A stretch of DNA of 64,000 nt, from positions 17,629,001 through 17,693,000 of the forward strand of contig CM074856.1 in NCBI GenBank assembly GCA_037501455.1. The letters run 5' to 3'. Shown here piece after piece: positions 35,941 through 46,783 of the stretch. The notes under the pieces were generated by a model. That model had not been told where the DNA came from and ran no database searches. It saw nothing but the letters and a program-made list of their open reading frames with translations. A program made the position numbers and the translations under genes. The stretch comes from Lantana camara. Its lineage: Eukaryota; Streptophyta; Magnoliopsida; Lamiales; Verbenaceae. The first letter of the stretch is position 1. Every line of letters begins with the position of its first letter.

Positions 35941-37439
35941 AGTATAGTTATTGCTATTCGAGTTATTTACTTACCTTCAGATAAATTTATTGAATACTCT
36001 TCTGATTCATGTGTTTATGTTAGTTAGTAAGCATAATTATTGTAACAACCAAAAGTGTCACGTATTTGTATTTATTTAGACACTGAAAGTGTTATAATAA
36101 CCTTTTGAGGTACCTTCTTATGTAACACTGTTTGTTAGTGTCGTATTTATATTTTTTTGTGTCACTTTACTTTGTCACAATATGTATTCTTTTAGTAGTA
36201 TACATCGGGATCCTTCAATCTAATTCATTGTTTCCTTTCTTTCGGTCACTTTTAAGTTGAGAACACCATTTTAAAGGTTAGGGGCAAAGTTCGAAAGATT
36301 CCCAAGGAAATGAGTTTCTGAAATTTACCCAATAAAAATACAAGACATTTACTAATTCTTTAAAACTTTATTTATATGGCGTGCCAATAAATTATTAGAT
36401 TATGTTAAATGAGTTTAATGTTTATTGATAACCTCAATTTACATTGTTGACCGTGTTATAGAGATCTGCAAAAAGTATGAAACAATAAATTTCTAAATTG
36501 ATTGGTTATTGATCTTCTCAATTTATATTGTTAAATATGTGGTCTTTTTCCCCCTTTTTTCCTATTTGCGTCCTCCTATAGTTTTATTTAAATCATGACT
36601 TTTCCCTATTAGTATTCTCTATTCATAGAGATTTCTGTGAGGATTTAATTTATTTATTTTTTTTAGCAGCTTTTTTTTTAGATTTTTTGGCAACTTATTT
36701 AGCCATTTCTGCTGAGAAAAAAAAAATCTATTAATAGAAGATACGTGACTATTAAATATAGGATTTATAATTAATCTAGCACGGTGCCAAGATTTGGGGG
36801 AATAGTCATATGAAATTTTAAAATTCTAGGAGATGAAAATATAAAAATTAAAAATTTTAATTTTTTAATAAAAAAGATAGAGTATATATATATATATTTT
36901 TTTTTATTTTTATTTTTTTGGTCTGTGGAGTATATATAATAATAGGGACAAGGAAGTTGAGGGGATGATCACCGCCTCATGCCCTTCCTAGACTCCTTTA
37001 AATTCTAATATTATATAACAATGTATTGTTAAATTACACCATTTGATACTATATGATCGGTGATATTAGTTCACATAAAAAAAAATTGAGTAATGTTTTT
37101 ATTTTGAAAAATGAACATCATAAATCCATGTATTTCTAAATTGAAATATAAGAGACCAAAAATAATTAATTTAAATATTAGAGATCAAAATATTTTAAAT
37201 TTTTTATATTCTGATTATGTAATTTATTCGTATTTCAATAAAATTTACTAAACGACTATTTGATTAATTTAGACAAACTTAATTTGATAAAAAAAGAGAA
37301 CATATACTTTGAGTACTCAAATTAATTAGTTGATTAAAAATGCAACAGTTGAAAGTAAAAAACATGCGTCCGTAGTTGCTTTTGAATTTATTATTTTTAT
37401 TTTAGAGTTTGTTTTCCAAAAATCTAAAATGCGAAGGAC

Positions 37440-37735
37440 AGTAGCTATTTATTTTTTATTTTTTAACACCCCCCAAGTGGTCAAATTGATTTGAATTCGG
37501 GTCATTGCTTTCAAAAAAGAACCCTCAAACCACTTAGTCAACCACTGTTGGCGAAAGACAGTAACTATTTTCAACCTTAACTTGAAAACACACCTATTAT
37601 TATTGATGGGAAATGTCACACCCCCACCCTCTTCCCTCCTTTTTTTTCCCCTCCCCCTTTTAAAAATGATCGATGATGATTCCCCAACTACCCCAATAAG
37701 ACTTGAACTCATGATCTACTGTCTTACCACACCCC
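37440..37735 (-). mobile_element. Two adjacent tRNA-like SINE remnants
   Basis: 37460-37535 on the minus strand has an A-box-like TGGTTGACTAAGTGG and a B-box-like GACCCGAATTCAAATC. 37675-37725 matches the 3' half of the 35822-35940 element (GTAGATCATGAGTTCAAGTC then GGGTAGTTGGGGAATC). Both are degraded. Confidence 0.35.
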
Positions 37736-38059
37736 ACCCCTAATAATAACAAAATATTGTCAATTAGGAAATTCCAGGCACCATGCATTCAATATTTTTG
37801 TCATGTATAATATATCATAAATTATATCTCTAAATTGTGTTATCAAATCATTTATTTACATGTTACTTGTTCTTATATTCTTTGATATGATTTTAATTAA
37901 CTTTTGGGAGTGTGTGTAAATTTTAAAAATAAATGTTTATCAAATTATAATTTATTTCTAGTAGTTTTAGAGTATTTGAATTTTTTTTTATTTTATTTTT
38001 TTTGTCGCAACAGACTCAAGCCAAACTAGATGTCATCAATCTCCAACTCCTTAACCAAG

Positions 38060-39861
38060 TCTTGTGGCTAACTCTCCCAAATACATTTTTCTTCCTTCAT
38101 TGCTTGACTATATTTGGCAATGGAATCAGCGAGACTATTGCCCAATCGTCTAATATGTTTCAAGGAACAATATGATGGCTTGCGAAGAAGCAGGCAAAAA
38201 TCCTCAATAATGAGACTCAAAGGGTCATTCATATTGTCTGACCCTGCAATCAAATTAATCACCACTTTTGAGTCACAATCAATTTCAATTTTCGAAAATC
38301 GTTTGTTCCAAGCAATCCTTAATCCTTCTCGAAGGCCCACCATCTTTGTTGTTGTAATGGAGGTGTCTCTAAGTTTCATTGCAAATTCCTGCGACCAATT
38401 CCATTTTCATCTCTAACCACGCCTTCTGCAGAGGCTGTTTTTCATTGTTCGATAAGGCTACCATATGTGTTAAGCTTAACCCATTCGAGTTTGGCTCGAA
38501 GCCATGACGGTGAGGGTCGTTCACTATTCGTCTTCTTGCTAGTGTGCTACATCGTGTGAATATCTAGAGCAAACATTCTAATGGTGTGCAGTACAATCCA
38601 AGTGGGTTCCCTACTTCTCTCGTATACCCACTTGTTTTAGGATTTTCAGATTAGCTAAATACTTGCTAAGAAGATAAATTTTCAGTCACACTTTAGCGCC
38701 ATAATGTGCCACAAGTCATGCTTCCACGCATTTCTATTCCAAAACTTATCTCAAATGTACCCCAATTTGAAATAATCTCTGGTTCTAGCACCATTTTTCA
38801 AATCATACTTGTTGCAAAGACAATACCTCAAAATATGGAGAATGTCCTCCCTGCTGGCATGGAAACGTGTGCAACCTGAGTTGTCCCTCACTTTTCTATC
38901 AAATCGGAGTGCATTGCAGATAAGACTTTTATGGTTAATGAGTCATAAGAAGCACTTGAGTTTATCTGGAATATTACTCCTCCATGTCATACACCATGTA
39001 GTTCTAATATTAACATGCATCGACCTTAAGATATTATAAGAAGATTTATAAGAATATCGTTCTGGTGACTCAACCCCCCCCCCCCCCCAATACACAAGTC
39101 ACGAGTTGTGGCATTTTTCTGAAATAGGTGTTCCTTTTATTTTTCTCCTGCACCTCACTTGACACGTTTTTCACTCTTGCAATGTTTCAATTTCCCTGTC
39201 CGTCTAAAATGCTTGAAACTTTCAAACCTACATTATCCAAATGAATTTCATCTTCTACTTGGGATGGAAGTGTCACATTATCTAGCCAGACATCATTTCA
39301 GTGATCAATGTCTTCCCCATTGCCGACACACCATTTTATCCCATTCTTAACACATTGTATACTTTTGACAATGCCCTTACATACTCGTGAGGACGTTTGT
39401 TTCTGAGTGTGTTCAAGAATAGCGTCGTCTTTCAAATACTTTTCTCTAAATTTTTTTTTCTCAAGTGTTGTTTTCTCTTTCTAGAATTCTCCATCTCATT
39501 TTGGCAAGCATTGCGATATTGCTTTTGTGTGTTTCTTTGATACCCAAACCATATTCCTTCTTACTCCGGACCACCCGACCAAGTGAGCTTGTTACACTAG
39601 ATATATTCTTTTTTGTGTGCCCGTAGACCACAAAAATTTCTGTTTATTTGATCAAGTTTGTTACAAACACTAAAGTAAATCCAACTACTGTGCATTTTAT
39701 ATATAGGAATCAACGAGGTAACGACTTGAATTAAAGTCAACCGCCCTGCCATGCTATGCGTTTTAGCCTTCCTATTAGCAAGCCTTTTCTGAAACCTCTT
39801 CATAACATTATGAAAACTGATCATTAGCATTCCTTCCACACCCTAGCCTCACTCCAAGGTA
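38060..39861 (-). mobile_element. LINE (non-LTR retrotransposon) relic, 3' part
   Basis: On the minus strand three parts of a plant L1-type ORF2 are recognisable in order. First the end of the reverse transcriptase (39840-39597: NRKAKTHSMAGRLTLIQ, then a YKMHSSWIYF block). Then a zinc-binding zf-RVT segment around 38800-38900 (CTRFHASREDILHILRYC). Last an RNase-H-like domain (38379-38068: IEIDCDSKVVINLI, NSLADSIAKYS). Frameshifts and stops separate them, so it is dead. The upstream reverse-transcriptase part continues at 41803-42078 beyond an insertion. Confidence 0.8.
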
Positions 39862-41802
39862 TTATGAATAGTGTCCTAGAAAGCCGATTGAATATCCGCT
39901 TTGTGCTTTTCCTTATTGTAATCACAGACAATCTTTGAGTGAAATAACGAATTGAGGCAACACTTCTTTATATGCTCTTGTTTGGTATGCGTTTACTTTA
40001 TCTGTGCATGTATGAGAACTCCCCTAATCATGATGACTTTAGGACTCTACCATTTAGGTGAAATGGTTCATGAAACGAGCCCTATATCACATAAGTCATG
40101 ATTAGTAAAATACTCCAAGCTGATGAGTCCTACCGACAGTGGGAGTGTCAACCTGACTCCTCTAAGGCTTGCTTGTGGGATCACGCCCTTAAGAAGGATC
40201 ACCTTGATTCATGGAGGTGCAAAGTGTATAGTTGATACGTGCGTGATACATGAGGGTGCTTACTTCAATAAGTAAGTTCACTGAGGTGCCCGTGTGAGAA
40301 CATTCCTAAATGGGAAAGGAAGTTTATATTTTAGGAAATGGAAACTTCCAGATTAGGAAATATCTCACGAGTCATTGATGTGATTAATTGATCCTTAAGA
40401 CTTGAGGTTCCTTGTCACTTTATGAGTTAACTCTGTAGTCTTAGGTATAAGCTTTAAAGGGTGTCGCCTTAGACAACTGATTCAAGGCTTATGCTGGGGC
40501 TGCACAAGTGATTCATGAAAGTGAATGAGAATCAAGAAATGACCTACACTTGCATATGCAAGGTGATCTCTTATTATGTAAGTCATTCATATGCCATATG
40601 GAGTCCTTGGCCAAGGCAGTAGATCAAGACATCAAGAAAAGGGTTTCTTGGATTGAGATCAAATGGATATGAAATGCACTTAGCTTTAAGACTAGATTAT
40701 TAGGGTTCTAATTATTCCCTTACCCTAGATCTTGGTTGAGAGATAGTAAGTAGGAGGATTGTATCTCACATGAATCAATGACTTAAAGGTTCTGTCGAAT
40801 CCGAACATTCCAATTCAGCTAGGGGTTAAACACCTGTTGCTAGACTATGGTCGTTTAATCTGTGGACTGATTAATTAATTAGTGAATTAATTAATTAGGG
40901 TCACTGCTAATTGAATTGAGAACCTAGAGGGTCACACACAACAACTTGGTTACATGAGTTGAGGCTTAAAAATGATTAAACGAGTTAATCGGGCCTAGAG
41001 GGTTCCACACGTGTGAAACCACACGTGTGGCTCACGTGACTGGACACATGTCATTGTGACACGTGTGCCACACGTGACTATTTAATTGAATATTAAATAA
41101 TTAAGTTGTTAATTATTTAATAGACTTTGGTTCAATTTTGAATTAAAAAGAAAGTCTTATTTTGGAGAAAAATAATCTAGTTAATTAATTATGAATGAAT
41201 TAATTAGATAAAATAAGTTATTTATTTTAAATAAATAAAGTATAAAATTATCCAAAAATAGTTTGGATATTTTTAGCTCTCTTGAAAGTTGATTTGAATT
41301 TGAATTCAAAGTCAAAGTCAAAATTACTTGATGATCAAGTAATAGGAGAGAGAAAGAGACCAAAACCCTAGCCCATAAGGACTAGGATTTTCGGTCCTCC
41401 CTTACTTATAAATAGGGGAGCTCGAGCTCGCCTTAGAGCTAATTGGCAATTCTTTTGGTTCATGTGTTGAGCACCATCCTTTCTCCAAGATAAACGAAGC
41501 CTTAGGTTAAACCTAAACACTAACTAGAGAACTAGCATCCTTACTAGTTAGATTGTGATCAAGTTGGTGGACTATCTCTAGAGAGCTTCAAGTTAGAAGT
41601 TTGAAGATTCGAGCTTTACCAAGGAGAGGGGATCAAGCCGCGAGAAGAGCGTTCTTAGGTGGCTTGAAACGCTTCAAGAAAGAATAAAAGAAAAGTAAGT
41701 TTCTTTTCTCTACGAATTTGGATACACGATTGCGAGTCCAAGGTCCTTTTGTTGGAAAATTTTTAAATTTCCACTGCTTTCTTATTCGTATTTTCCAACA
41801 CA
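39862..41802 (+). mobile_element. Solo-LTR-like insertion (~1.94 kb) inside the LINE
   Basis: The insertion interrupts LINE reverse transcriptase between IGRYL and the next conserved segment. It is flanked by the shared bases CAAGGTA (39855-39861 and 41801-41807), consistent with a 5-bp duplication AGGTA. The right end TTTTCCAACACA resembles the TTCCAACA end of plant copia-type LTRs. A TATA-like TTATAAATAGGGG sits at about 41406 with a plausible R/U5 after it. There is no internal coding region or second LTR, so a solo LTR is the best reading. The left end does not begin with the usual TG. Confidence 0.55.
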
Positions 41803-42078
41803 AGGTACCTTCCAATATCACTTGTCTTACTAATTTCTAAAATTTGAGTGATCGTATTCTGGGGTATTTGTTTGAGGAGCAAACCATACTTTAGACTTTT
41901 GAAGGTTGGCTTTCAAACCTAACGAACCACAAAAACGATTCATGATGTCCCGAATCACTGCTATATTGTCCAGAGTCGCGTTTGTCGCAAGAATAATATC
42001 ATCAACGAGAAGTAAGTGACTAATAACTGCCCCTTGTTAGGTTCAATTTTCGCATCCATTTGAGCGTGATTGTTGTTA
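41803..42078 (-). mobile_element. LINE relic, reverse-transcriptase part
   Basis: The minus-strand translation shows SHLLLVDDIILATNATLD and GLKANLQKSKVWFAPQ, the catalytic (F/V)xDD region and following block of plant L1 reverse transcriptase. It joins across the solo-LTR-like insertion to 39861 and below. The 5' portion is cut off by the Harbinger-like element at 42079. Confidence 0.75.
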
Positions 42079-44106
42079 GAGAGCGTTTGGTACCATTATT
42101 AGCTATTATTAGCTTTCATAGATATGAGATACTAGCATTAATTTTGTGCTTGGTATCAAGTATTAGCTCAAATGGGCCAAGGTCACTTAATTTTTGGCCC
42201 GGTGAAGCCCGCTACTGTGCATGAATTAAGTGGTGAAATTCATCTCCAATTTCAGGTGACATTAAGTGGTGTTGTGTTTTATTCTACCGTACATATTTTC
42301 TCTTTCTATTCTATGCCCCAAGTGAAATTCACTTCTTCACTTTACCATTACACTGTATAGAGTTCTTCACTATACCCAAGGGTTTGTGAATTTGGGGGAA
42401 TTCTTTTAAGCGAGAAGCCGACGAAGAGAAGAACCCTTGGGTATGCATCTCTTATGTGATTGTCCACATTTAATCTGCTGGTTTGCAACAGTCGATGTTG
42501 GGTTTCTTACCTTTGCGGCGTAAATTGTAGTATCTTTTCTTCGGAATACTCTGGAAGGGGCATCCACTAATCTGACCAGGTACTACCACGATATCTACAA
42601 AGCTTTGTGGAACCGGCAAACCGAGTCGCCTCCTTCATTTACGAGTAAGATGAAAAACTATTTCTTTCTTGGGTTTATGCCTTCTTTATCTCCATCTCTT
42701 GCAATGACCTAATTATTCGTTTCATGCCTTCTGCACACACTTGGTTAATGGTTCTGAATTCGTTGGGTTTGTTATGTGCTTTGTTTTTAGTGTTGTGAAA
42801 CCTAAGTATTGGTGTGCTGCTATTTCTTAATTTTTGATTTTTGGCATGGGTAATCTGTATAATTCATCTTGATTCGATATGAACTGTGGTTGAATGAAAG
42901 TCCGCGCAATTTTGGAGTTTCTTACTTCAGAAGTGTGTCTTGTTCAGTGACTTTTCTTTTTACGATGTGTTCTATTACTCTGTATACACTTGGAGATCTG
43001 TCAGATGTGCGCTTTTAGTATAGTTGAGGCTGTAATTTTTACCTTTTTACATAGGTGTTAATTTATATTCCACAATATAACGCAGATTTCATAGCTGCTA
43101 TTACATAATTACTAAAAACTATGAACGATGACATTTTAAATTTTTGACTGAAAATAAGTTGTACAAAGAAGGCATGAAACTCGTTTGTAGAAAGTCTTTT
43201 CGTTGGGTGAATCGGTGGAATCTTCTCTTAGGGACTGATAGAGCTGTTGGAGAAACTAGCCTTCAGCTTCGAGTTTAGCTTGGTTTGTTTTGAAAATTTC
43301 AGTTCTTTGTAATTTGTCTTTCTACTTTGTATGCTAATGGTAGGAAGTTTCTTTTTGATGGACTGAGACACTTGATTTCTCATGTCTTGGCCAATTTAAT
43401 GTTCATCCCCTTCTTGGTTTCTATGTTTTGTTGCTACTTAGTAGTACTCTAACTTAGAGACTAACAGAATATAATGGGACTTATGTCCTGTAATATTTTG
43501 TGAACTTGCTTCGAGATTATTGCTCTAGGTATGAAGTGTAAGCTTTTGATTTCCTATATATGCTCTAGATTTAGTGGTTAATAAGAAATTTAAATAGTCA
43601 TGGTTCATAGTTGGTTATCAGTTCTAAGTATCCTAAATACATATTAAAAATAGTTAATTATCTATCAAAGTCACATGGAATTGATTGGGCCTTGGAGCTT
43701 GTCAAGAAGGGGATGACCATCCGCTGAACTTATCCTTCCTAAGCACAATGTCAACAGAGGTAAGTAGCAGTTCTTAGCTGGTGAAACTACTTAGCAATTA
43801 TGTATCTGTGCAAATTGCTAAATTGCAATGAATATATGTGTACTTCTATTATTTAGTTGTGTTGTTTGGTTATGAATTAGGAGTTTTATTTATTTATTTT
43901 TATTTTTGGTATTCGATTAGAATCTGAATGTTGAAGCTTGTAGCTATGTTATGAAATTAGCTCTAAATTTTAATGTGATTTTGCACCTTTCAAACACAAA
44001 TAGGAACTTGCAACACCTCATGCTGCTATTACTATATTTTCGGGGCCAATGATGTTGTTTTTGCTCTAACGATACACACAATAACTATCTTAATAATATT
44101 TTGGAT

Positions 44107-44699
44107 AGAAAATGAAAGTTACTTATGTTGGAGTTGAAGTGATAGACTTGAAGTCTGGAGACCTTCGTTGGTGCTTGGACTTCAGAGATATGGAATCTCC
44201 AGACATAATTCTTCTCACAGAAGCCTATGGGAGGAAAAATGTTGACCATGGTGGATTTGTTCTTTGTTCGTTATATGGAAGGAAATCTAAAGCTTTTCAG
44301 GCTGCTTCAGGGACATGAAATGCCGCTATTATATCAAATTTAGTATGGAATATAGTTATTTCTCTTATGATGTTGTATCTTAATAAGAAAATAAACATTT
44401 CCGTCATTTTGAAACAATCAGAATTCATGTATCTGAAAGAAGCAAAAAAAAAAAAAAAACAAAAACAAAAAAGAAAGGAAAAAGAAAACAATTTATGTAC
44501 TTGCTAATGCTATGAAATACTTGTTGGCTTTGAATTGGCTTTATTAAACAGTTTCCTCTGCAAGTAATTATTGTATGCTAATGGGTTTTTTTTGTTCTAG
44601 ACTAAATCTGCAAATTAAACTCGTTGGTTGGGGCGTCATTAGTTGTTGATAGTTCTCAATCTCTTACAATTGCAGAGTACATGAAGCAAAGGGGTAAAG
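44107..44699 (+). pseudogene. GRV2: GRV2/KATAMARI2 (DNAJC13/RME-8 type) gene fragment
   Basis: GRV2 is a large endosomal J-protein involved in vacuolar sorting and gravitropism. Only two neighbouring exons are seen. Exon A (44108 to about 44341) encodes KVTYVGVEVIDLKSGDLRWC, DFRDMESPDIILL and LYGRKSKAFQAASGT, then an in-frame TGA at 44316-44318. Exon B (about 44606-44693) encodes VVDSSQSLTIAEYMKQR but has stops and a frameshift in its first half. The intron between them is kept, so the fragment was copied as DNA, not through mRNA. Exon B ends at a GTAAAG donor, exactly where the copia element inserted. Upstream sequence (42.4-44.1 kb) has no further exon that I can identify. The rest of this very large gene is absent. 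Confidence 0.8.
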
Positions 44700-45407
44700 T
44701 GTTGGGTATAAATTGCTTTTGTTGATTCTTTTTATTGTTCTGCTTTCCATTTGTATCTTGCAGGAATGGTGATGGTAAGTTCCAGTCAATCTCCAAGATT
44801 GGTGGACCAAAGGATCAAATCTTCAATCACATTATTCTAGGAGAACCTTCAGCAATCAAAGCAACAACCTACATGGCAAGAAGTAACTCCCAAACGGCTA
44901 GTATGTTCAAAATCTCATTATATAAAAGAAGACCTCAAGGCAGCAATAAAATTAAGTCTTTTGGCCCTTCTGAGCAAGACTAAAGCGTTAGTACATTCAT
45001 ACGAATCCGAGTGATTCAGTTGTATTTGTGTTAGAATCCGAGTGATTTAGTGTTCTTGTGAGACTTTGCTCTCTAGTTTGCACGGTTTGTATTCTCTGGA
45101 ACCATCTTCTGCTAGTTCCAGAGACAAGGTATTATCTTTCTTAGTGTGTGTAGGTGAGATTGATAAGTGCGTGAGACTTATTTATCTCACCGTGTGTTGG
45201 TGTAAGAGATTACAAGGTATTTCTTGTAATCTCTAAGTACTTAATATAAATATCTTTGAAAACTCCCAAGCTCACAACTTGGGGACAGGAGTAGGCTTGC
45301 CGAACCTGTATAAATCGCACGTGTCACTTTTATTTCTGTCTTATATTCCATTCTTACAGTTGTTAAGGTTCTATTTAATCAACTGGAACTCTCGCTATTG
45401 TGTATCA
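44700..45407 (+). repeat. 5' LTR of the copia element
   Basis: 708 bp, TG...CA ends, with six visible differences from the 3' LTR. Contains TATA-like TTAATATAAATATC near 45241-45254, which may be the promoter. Confidence 0.95.
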
Positions 45408-45409
45408 AT

Positions 45410-45424
45410 TGGTATCAAAGCAGG
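45410..45424 (+). promoter_or_regulatory. Primer-binding site (initiator tRNA-Met)
   Basis: TGGTATCAAAGCAGG lies two bases after the LTR. It resembles the complement of the 3' end of plant initiator tRNA-Met, the usual primer for copia elements. Confidence 0.85.
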
Positions 45425-45481
45425 TTTTTTTCTCAAAAAACAAAGGTTTAATCACCTTTTCGATCCAAATCCGCTGCTAAA

Positions 45482-46783
45482 ATGGAATATTTTGCTGAAG
45501 CCCCCTCACACACACGTGCACCACTTTTTGATGGTACTAATTACTCTACTTGGAAGAATCGCATGGAAGAATTTTTTATGGGACTTGATTTCAAACTTTG
45601 GAAGATTGTCACCAAAGGCCCAGAGATCCCAATGAAAGAAGTTAACGGACTACAGGTTCCAAAAGAGATGGATGAACTTGATGAGAAGGATGAAAAAGCT
45701 TGGTCACTAAATGCACGAGCAAAAAATGTCCTTTCAGTAGCACTAACCAAAGAGGAATACAACCGAGTCTCAACCTGCAAAACATCTAAGGAAATGTGGG
45801 ATATGCTACAAATCACCCACGAAGGAACTGAACAAGTCCGAGAAGAACGAGTGGCAATTCTAACCACTCAATACGAAGCATTCCAGATGATTCCAGGAGA
45901 AACCATCAGCCAAATGCACACCCGATTCACAGCCATTGTCAATCAAATGTGTGCCTTAGGAGAACCTCTGTCTGAGGGACAACAAGTCCGGAAGATCCTA
46001 CGATCCCTTCCCAAGGAATGGACACCCAAAGTCACTGCCATCACTGAAGCCAAAAAGCTAAGTACTCTTACAATTGCTGAACTCATTGGTTCCTTAATTT
46101 CTCATGAACTCACCCTCTTGAATAAGGGAGATAAAATAGATGTCCAGAAAAATATTGCCTTCTCAGCAGACAATAGCCTTAACCTTGAGGATCAAACCGA
46201 TGATGAGTTGGTACTCCTATCTAGAAGAATCAGAGAAATTGCCTCAAATCGGAACAGAAACCGAAGGTTCCAGCAGCCACAAAACAGCAACTTTCAATCC
46301 AACCATTCAACTCAGCAGTTCCAGAACCACAATGCTCAGTCATCCAACTCATCTCAGCAGTTCCAGAACAACAGAGTTGTATGTCATGAATGCAGGAAAC
46401 CAGGGCACATTCGACCGAACTGTCCACTACTGAAAAAGCAACAGGAAAACGAGAATAGGCAAAGCTCTTATCTTGCTAACTGGGATCTCGAAAGTGAAAG
46501 GGATCTATTTGACACGGAGGAGGATTGCATTGCTCTCATGGCAGATAATCAAGTAAGCTTCCCTTGCTCTTCTCTAAACGAAAACAATAATATTGAAGGC
46601 ATAAATGTAGAAAATTTGCTTGAAACTTGTTCAAATCGGATTGAAAATCTCCTTACTAGGAATAAAAAACTTGAAGAAAACTTGTTGAATACCATTAAAG
46701 AAAAACAAGACATGGAGGGTAGATTACTTCAAGCCATTGATCAATTAAAAATAGAAAAAGAGTTTTTTGGAAAAAGAAAATGA
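45482..46783 (+). CDS. copia gag (capsid/nucleocapsid) ORF, 433 aa
   Basis: Gag-like domain (UBN2/retrotran-gag type): an N-terminal APLFDGTNYSTWKNRMEEF block, a central TISQMHTRFTAIVNQM block, a Gln/Asn-rich linker and one CCHC knuckle (CHECRKPGHIRPNC, C-x2-C-x4-H-x4-C), followed by a coiled-coil-like Lys/Glu-rich tail. The start is the first ATG after the primer-binding site. The ORF ends at 46781-46783 because of a shift in a run of six T at about 46765-46770; the continuing coding signal lies in another frame. Confidence 0.85.
   Translation: MEYFAEAPSHTRAPLFDGTNYSTWKNRMEEFFMGLDFKLWKIVTKGPEIPMKEVNGLQVPKEMDELDEKDEKAWSLNARAKNVLSVALTKEEYNRVSTCKTSKEMWDMLQITHEGTEQVREERVAILTTQYEAFQMIPGETISQMHTRFTAIVNQMCALGEPLSEGQQVRKILRSLPKEWTPKVTAITEAKKLSTLTIAELIGSLISHELTLLNKGDKIDVQKNIAFSADNSLNLEDQTDDELVLLSRRIREIASNRNRNRRFQQPQNSNFQSNHSTQQFQNHNAQSSNSSQQFQNNRVVCHECRKPGHIRPNCPLLKKQQENENRQSSYLANWDLESERDLFDTEEDCIALMADNQVSFPCSSLNENNNIEGINVENLLETCSNRIENLLTRNKKLEENLLNTIKEKQDMEGRLLQAIDQLKIEKEFFGKRK

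Larger units (their letters stand above)
35036..38059. other. AT-rich intergenic region with SINE-like scraps
   Basis: No gene recognised. A SINE-like piece lies at about 35822-35940 on the minus strand (AAGCATCTGTGCCTGTGAAT then ATCACGGGTTTGAGTC). Related or similar pieces lie at 37460-37535 (A-box-like TGGTTGACTAAGTGG and B-box-like GACCCGAATTCAAATC on minus) and 37675-37725. Elsewhere only A/T tracts. Confidence 0.5.

Noticed and set aside
39074..39090. Run of C residues at about 39075-39089
   Set aside because: A homopolymer in a dead LINE; no function suggested, and length may be a sequencing artefact.
42420..42660. Possible extra exon in the Harbinger-like element (YYHDIYKALWN frame)
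   Set aside because: No family match, and no supporting splice sites in frame with the GRV2 exons.
44735..44983. 82-aa open frame repeated in both LTRs (51894-52142), preceded by an acceptor-like CTTGCAG
   Set aside because: It is the same sequence because the LTRs are copies; the content resembles no protein, and LTR regulatory DNA often stays open by chance.
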